Origin: Amycolatopsis thermalba
GTDB taxonomy: Bacteria > Actinomycetota > Actinomycetes > Mycobacteriales > Pseudonocardiaceae
Length of the DNA stretch: 64,000 nt
Direction: 5' to 3'
NCBI RefSeq assembly: GCF_003385215.1
Contig: NZ_PQHW01000004.1
Location: 86,031-150,030, forward strand
Shown piece by piece: positions 60,433 to 64,000 of the stretch. Every line of letters begins with the position of its first letter. Position 1 is the stretch's first letter. Under the pieces are notes generated by a model. The model was not told the DNA's origin. It did no database searches and saw nothing but the letters and a program-made list of their open reading frames with translations. Made by a program: the position numbers and the translations under genes.

Positions 60433-61151
60433 GGATCATGAGCGAGCCCGTTTCCGAGCAGCGCCTCCGGCTCCGCGACGAATTCCTGAGCCGGGCGGCG
60501 GACGAACTCTTCAAACACGACGAGCGGTTGCGTGGCCTCGACCTCGAGGTCCGCTTCGACCGCGGCGTGGCGCACCTGACCGGCGAGGTCGGCGAACGCG
60601 CGCACCTGGACACCGCGCGCGAGCTGATCGGGCGGCTGGACGGGGTGTTCGCCGTGTGGGACCGCGTGCGGGTCGGCGGGCGGGACCCGCTGATCCTGGA
60701 CCTGGGCTGCGGCGGGCAGAAGCAGTACCCGGGCAACCTGGGCGTGGACCTGGTGACCACCCGCGAGGTGGACGTGGTGGCCGACCTGTCCGGGCCGCTG
60801 CCGTTCGCGGACTCGTGCGCGGACCGGGTGTTCCTGGTGCACATCCTGGAGCACCTGATCGACTTCCTGCCGCTGGTGGACGAGGTGCACCGGGTGCTGC
60901 GGCCGGACGGCATCGCCTACGTGCTGTCCCCGTGGTGGCGCTACGTGAACGCGGTGGCCGATCCGACGCACGTGCGGCTGCTGGACGTGCAGACGATCAA
61001 GGGCATCTGCCGGCGGCCGGGGTCGTCGCGCACGTGGTTCCCGCTGCACGCGGGCTGCGACGGGGCGAGCATCTTCGCCGAGCTGCGGCCGGTCAAGGAC
61101 GGTTCGGCGGAGGAACCGGACGCGGGACACATGTCCCGATTCTTCGACTGA
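60429..61151 (+). CDS. methyltransferase with N-terminal BON-like domain
   Basis: The 240-residue protein has an N-terminal region (about 15-85) that reads like a BON domain (LEVRFDRGVAHLTGEVGERA, then ARELIGRLDGVFAVWDRVRV). The rest is a class I methyltransferase (ILDLGCGGQKQYPGNLGVDL, then LVHILEHLIDFLPLVDEVHRVLRPDG). The start is GTG at 60429 (GTGA overlap with the GT2 stop); an ATG three codons in is possible. BON domains normally bind membranes or proteins in the envelope, so the fusion is unusual. The substrate may be the glycan made by the cluster. Confidence 0.8.
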   Translation: MRIMSEPVSEQRLRLRDEFLSRAADELFKHDERLRGLDLEVRFDRGVAHLTGEVGERAHLDTARELIGRLDGVFAVWDRVRVGGRDPLILDLGCGGQKQYPGNLGVDLVTTREVDVVADLSGPLPFADSCADRVFLVHILEHLIDFLPLVDEVHRVLRPDGIAYVLSPWWRYVNAVADPTHVRLLDVQTIKGICRRPGSSRTWFPLHAGCDGASIFAELRPVKDGSAEEPDAGHMSRFFD

Positions 61152-61206
61152 GTGACCTGACTCGCACCGGCGCCCTCCCGTCGGCGGGGGTGGACCGCGC
61201 GATGCC

Positions 61207-61212
61207 TACCGT
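61207..61212 (+). promoter_or_regulatory. -10 box TACCGT of a probable leaderless promoter
   Basis: TACCGT lies 7 nt before the ATG at 61220, with no ribosome-binding site. This supports the small ORF there as a separate gene. Confidence 0.5.
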
Positions 61213-61219
61213 GACCCGC

Positions 61220-61378
61220 ATGACGACCCACAGGATTCCGGCGGGTGCGATCAACCTGTGGCCGGAGCAGCCCGAGAGCACGACCCGGACCGGCGGCACC
61301 GAGAACCGCGGGCTGGTGTGGTCGGCGCTCTGGCAGCACGACGAGACCGAGCAACCCACCTCCGACGCGCAGTCCTGA
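61220..61378 (+). CDS. 52-residue protein of unknown function
   Basis: The product begins MTTHRIPAGAINLWPEQPES and contains NRGLVWSALWQHDETE. It is acidic, Trp-containing, without signal peptide or membrane segment, and has no Cys. A -10 box 7 nt before the ATG and actinobacterial third-position codon bias make it a credible leaderless gene. I recognise no family. It follows the heptose cluster by 68 bp. From 61379 to 61503 nothing further is seen. Confidence 0.5.
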   Translation: MTTHRIPAGAINLWPEQPESTTRTGGTENRGLVWSALWQHDETEQPTSDAQS

Positions 61379-61503
61379 GCGCCGCGTCCCGCCCTGGCCT
61401 GGTCCGCGGCCGGGGCGCGGGCAGGTGGCGCATCAGGGACGCGGACGGTTCGGTTGACGGCCGGCGCGGTTCACCCCCGGCCGCGACCCTCTTCGGCTGC
61501 GGC

Positions 61504-61923
61504 TCAGCGGTAGGGATCGGTGATCTCGCACAGCTTCTCCAGCGTCTCCCGCAGCTGGGTCAACCGCCGCTTGCCCACGTGCTTCTCCCACTCGGCCTCG
61601 ATCCGGGCTATCTCGGCTTCCGCGTGCGGTACCGCCTCGCGGGCCTTGTCCGTGCCGTGGATCAGGCGCGCCCGGCCGTCGCGCGGGTCCGGCATCCGCT
61701 GCACGTACCCGGCCCGCTCCAGCTGGTCGACCAGGAACCCGGCGGTCTGCTTGGTCACCTGCGCCGCCTCGGCCAGCTCCGTCAGCCGGCTGCCGCCCGG
61801 GTTGAGCCGCTGCAACAACCGCGCCTGCGCGAGCGTCAGGTCGAACCCCGCGGCGCGGATCGCGTCCATCACCCGGTTCTCCAGGTGCCGGTACGGGATG
61901 TAGAGCAGCAGTCCGGTGTTCAC
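61504..61923 (-). CDS. MarR-family transcriptional regulator
   Basis: The 139-residue protein has a winged helix with LTLAQARLLQRLNPGGSRLT, then ELAEAAQVTKQTAGFLVDQL and the wing GYVQRMPDPRDGRARLI. It begins at a GTG with a GGAG ribosome-binding site. It is divergent from the mycothiol-type isomerase gene; TAGTCAGA repeats in the short shared promoter region are probable operator sites. MarR proteins often respond to aromatic compounds or oxidants. Confidence 0.9.
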   Translation of the reverse strand: MNTGLLLYIPYRHLENRVMDAIRAAGFDLTLAQARLLQRLNPGGSRLTELAEAAQVTKQTAGFLVDQLERAGYVQRMPDPRDGRARLIHGTDKAREAVPHAEAEIARIEAEWEKHVGKRRLTQLRETLEKLCEITDPYR

Positions 61924-61932
61924 GCCCGCTCC

Positions 61933-61972
61933 TTGACGATAGTCAGAGGCTTTGATTAAAGTAGTCAGACTA
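61933..61972. promoter_or_regulatory. promoter TTGACG-N18-TAAAGT with TAGTCAGA operator repeats
   Basis: TTGACG (61933-61938) and TAAAGT (61957-61962) form a good promoter for the gene at 61999. TAGTCAGA (61940-61947) and the palindrome TAGTCAGACTA (61962-61972) lie 22 bp apart across it, so a MarR dimer pair could repress both directions. Confidence 0.6.
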
Positions 61973-61998
61973 TCTTACCACTTTCGGGCGAGGTTCCC

Positions 61999-62604
61999 AT
62001 GGACCACAACGACAAGTGGCTGGCGATCGACGCGGAGCGCACGCGGCTGGCCGACCTCTTCGAATCCCTGACCGACGCCGAGCGGGCCCACCCGTCGCTG
62101 TGTGACGACTGGACCGTCCACGACGTCGTGACGCACGTGGCGCTGGCCCCCTACCTCAGCGTCGGCGCCGCCCTCAAGGCGGCGATCCGGGCACGCGGCA
62201 GCTTCAACCGCATGGTCCACGACCTGACCAAGCGGGAGGCGGCGCGGCACTCACCGGCCGAGGTGGTGGACATGCTGCGGGGCGCGATCGGCGTCCGCCG
62301 TCTCGCGCCCCGGCAGTCCCTCGACAACGCGCTGATGGACGTGCACGTCCACACGCAGGACATCGCGATGCCGCTCGGCAGGCGCCTGCCGATGCCTGCC
62401 GACGCGGCGGTCGCGGCCGCGGACCACCTGTGGGAGATCGGTTTCCCGTTCCACGCCCGCAAACGCCTGGCCGGCCACCGTCTCATCGCGACGGACGCCG
62501 ACTGGAGCGCGGGCGAGGGCGCGGAGGTCCGCGGCCCGATCCAGGCCCTGGTCATGCTGCTGGCCGGCCGCACCGCGACCATCCCGCAGCTGACCGGGAT
62601 CTAG
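61999..62604 (+). CDS. maleylpyruvate isomerase/mycothiol-dependent-type protein (DinB-like)
   Basis: The 201-residue protein has DDWTVHDVVTHVALA, then DVHVHTQDIA, the His residues of the metal site in the MDMPI (TIGR03083) group. Mycothiol-dependent members isomerise maleylpyruvate; most homologues have unknown thiol-dependent reactions. It is divergent from the MarR regulator and probably under its control. Its 3' end overlaps the DUF4383 gene by 4 bp, convergent. Confidence 0.85.
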   Translation: MDHNDKWLAIDAERTRLADLFESLTDAERAHPSLCDDWTVHDVVTHVALAPYLSVGAALKAAIRARGSFNRMVHDLTKREAARHSPAEVVDMLRGAIGVRRLAPRQSLDNALMDVHVHTQDIAMPLGRRLPMPADAAVAAADHLWEIGFPFHARKRLAGHRLIATDADWSAGEGAEVRGPIQALVMLLAGRTATIPQLTGI

Positions 62605-63062
62605 GCGGCGCGGTTCTCCCGGCCGCGCTCGACGGCGGTGAGCCCCCAGCCGAGCGCGATCATGCCGACCCCCAGGGCCAGGTGCAGCCAGTTGTCGGCG
62701 TTGTTGAGCGGGACGAAGTTCGCGCCGCTGTTCTGGTCGATCACCAGCCCGTAGACCCACAGCAGCAGGTACACGAAGCCGCCCAGCACCAGGAAGCCGC
62801 GCGCGCCGCCCGGCGTGCGGGCCAGTGCCAGGCCGACGATGCCGAACAGCAGGTGCACGAGGTTGTGCAGGATGGACACCGCGAAGACACCCAGCAGCAT
62901 CGCGCGGGAGTGGTGGCCGGCGAAGGTGAGGTCACCGTAGTTCGTCGTGATGCCCGGGATGAACCCGAGGATCCCGACCAGCAGGAACACGGCGGCGACG
63001 ATGGTGGCCGCGGCCTGCACCGGCCTGCGAGCCGTGGTCGCGGTTGCGGAACGCCCGGTCAT
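62601..63062 (-). CDS. DUF4383 membrane protein
   Basis: The 153-residue protein has four hydrophobic helices: AATIVAAVFLLVGILGFIPG, then FAVSILHNLVHLLFGIVGLAL, GFLVLGGFVYLLLWVYGLVI and LHLALGVGMIALGWGL. HNLVHLLFG is a DUF4383 signature. TAAGGAG 5 nt before the ATG is an excellent ribosome-binding site. Its function is unknown; such proteins are common in actinobacterial stress regions. A short gap follows to 63123. Confidence 0.88.
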   Translation of the reverse strand: MTGRSATATTARRPVQAAATIVAAVFLLVGILGFIPGITTNYGDLTFAGHHSRAMLLGVFAVSILHNLVHLLFGIVGLALARTPGGARGFLVLGGFVYLLLWVYGLVIDQNSGANFVPLNNADNWLHLALGVGMIALGWGLTAVERGRENRAA

Positions 63063-63123
63063 GACTACTCCTTAGGGACGAAGTGACCCCCGGATAGCCC
63101 CCCCGCAACGTTTCGAAACCAGT

Positions 63124-63350
63124 TCACGCGCGGCGGCGGACGAGATTCATCGCGACGAGACCCGGCACGACCTGGCCGTCCTGGTTGAGCAGCTCGCCGC
63201 GGGTGTGGACGAGCCCGCGGTCCGGCTCGGGGCGCGACGCCCGCGCCGACAAGGCTGGCGTTGCGGGAGCGGTAGTGATCGGTGAATCTGCAGGCCCGCG
63301 GTGTGCCAGCCGCTGGCGATGAACCCGCCGAACGGCCCGCGCTCGCCCAC
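63124..63350 (-). pseudogene. decayed MaoC-like acyl dehydratase
   Basis: GPFGGFIASGWHTAGLQIHR in one frame and RPEPDRGLVHTRGELLNQDG followed by QVVPGLVAMNLVRRR in another are the two ends of a MaoC-type hot-dog domain. The middle part of about 35 residues is missing and the frame is shifted. The gene has no intact start. The rest of the 500-bp gap (63351-63568) shows no supported gene. Confidence 0.7.
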
Positions 63351-63568
63351 TCCAGCCCGGAGCGCTGGGACGCACGTCAGCGAACGCCCGGGCCGTGGCT
63401 CGTTCCGACAGCACTACCCCTGGCCGCAACCCGCGGCCCGCCCGCACGCATCGACAGCCCCAGGCGTAGCTCACCCGCAGGCCCCCGGGCCGCCGTTCGC
63501 CCCGCCCGCGGCCTGCCATCCGGCCTCGGCACGGGCTCAGCGCACCGGCCGTCCGCCGGTACCCCGGG

Positions 63569-64000
63569 TCAGCGGGCGGGGCTGCTCAGCGCGTGCGCGG
63601 CCGCCAGCGCCTCCGCCGTCTCCGCGGCCATCCGTCGCACGTCGAAGTCCTCGACGGCCTTCTCCCGGGCCGCGCGGGACAGCTTCCGCCGCAGCGCCAC
63701 GTCCGTGCTCACCCGGTCCAGCGCGTCCGCCAGGGCTCGCGCGTCCCCGGGCGGGACGATCATCGCCGCGCCGGCCAGCTCCGCCACCGTCTCCCCGACG
63801 GCCGTCGTCACGCAGGGCAACCCGTGCGCCATCGCCTCCAGCACCGCCAGCGACAGCGTGTCCCGCCGCGACGGCAGGCAGAACACGTCCAGCCCGCGCA
63901 GGAAAGCGCTCACATCGCGCAACCGCCCCAGGAAGCGCACCGGCAGCCCGCGCGCCCGCTCCGCCAGGTCCCCCGCGTCCCCGGCGACCAGCACCCGCAC
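63569..64000 (-). CDS. glycosyltransferase family 4, C-terminal part
   Basis: The frame is open to the window edge, so only the last 143 residues are visible. RVLVAGDAGDLAERARGLPVRF, then FLGRLRDVSAFLRGLDVFCLPS and LSLAVLEAMAHGLPCVTT are the GT-B C-terminal nucleotide-sugar site of GT4 enzymes, where the E-x7-E motif is partly altered (D in place of the first Glu: RRDTLSLAVLEAM). Its neighbours beyond the window are unknown. It may belong to the heptose-glycan cluster. Confidence 0.88.
   Translation of the reverse strand: MRVLVAGDAGDLAERARGLPVRFLGRLRDVSAFLRGLDVFCLPSRRDTLSLAVLEAMAHGLPCVTTAVGETVAELAGAAMIVPPGDARALADALDRVSTDVALRRKLSRAAREKAVEDFDVRRMAAETAEALAAAHALSSPAR

Overview
The window is high-GC actinobacterial DNA. 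GTG and TTG starts are common, several genes look leaderless (a TANNNT -10 box 6-7 nt before the start codon), and the contents include a class III adenylate cyclase, crotonyl-CoA carboxylase/reductase, a DivIVA/Scy-like coiled coil, a DUF4383 protein and a mycothiol-dependent-isomerase-type protein. It most resembles Pseudonocardiaceae (Amycolatopsis-like) chromosome, but genus cannot be fixed from the sequence alone. No plasmid, phage or CRISPR features are visible.

0-6 kb: the end of a MocR-type regulator, then an acyl-CoA block (MeaB GTPase, thiolase, methylmalonyl/ethylmalonyl-CoA epimerase, a TetR regulator, Ccr) consistent with the ethylmalonyl-CoA route. 6-17 kb: housekeeping genes (DivIVA-like protein, UspA, adenylate cyclase, ProA, M50 peptidase, AlkA-like glycosylase, S1C protease, oligoribonuclease, L,D-transpeptidase, tRNA-His, tRNA-Lys), three kinds of non-coding repeat, and an Erm-type 23S rRNA methylase preceded by a 17-codon leader peptide with an RLR motif and competing hairpins. 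17-27 kb is accessory: a decayed E2 gene, an internally deleted IS element, an MBL hydrolase divergent from an XRE-cupin regulator, and an FAD oxidase/TetR operon divergent from a large LuxR regulator and beside a P450.

27-31 kb: a methionine aminopeptidase and a P450 share a divergent promoter with two matching palindromes. Next comes the most striking locus: a Ro60 (TROVE-vWA) gene immediately preceded by a non-coding RNA candidate with a long closing stem around a tRNA-like module, which is the architecture of a YrlA-type bacterial Y RNA. An excalibur protein and a class F sortase follow. 31-37 kb: methyltransferase, FAD/CxxC oxidoreductase, GCS2 ligase, a 2-keto-3-deoxygluconate operon (kinase, IclR regulator, aldolase) and an AraC regulator.

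37.6-48.2 kb is a partner-switching island. It holds a 1347-residue PAS/GAF/HisKA/REC/PP2C/RsbW hybrid with its STAS partner, a stressosome-like operon (RsbR, RsbS, RsbT, RsbT-X fusion, RsbU), further RsbW and RsbV homologues, and no sigma-factor gene. 48-56 kb holds redox enzymes, regulators, and a GAF-ANTAR protein with a long leader containing a small upstream ORF. 56.9-61.2 kb is a heptose/glycan cluster (GT9, HldE, GT2, BON-methyltransferase fusion). The window ends with a MarR-controlled gene, a DUF4383 protein, a decayed MaoC dehydratase and a truncated GT4 glycosyltransferase.
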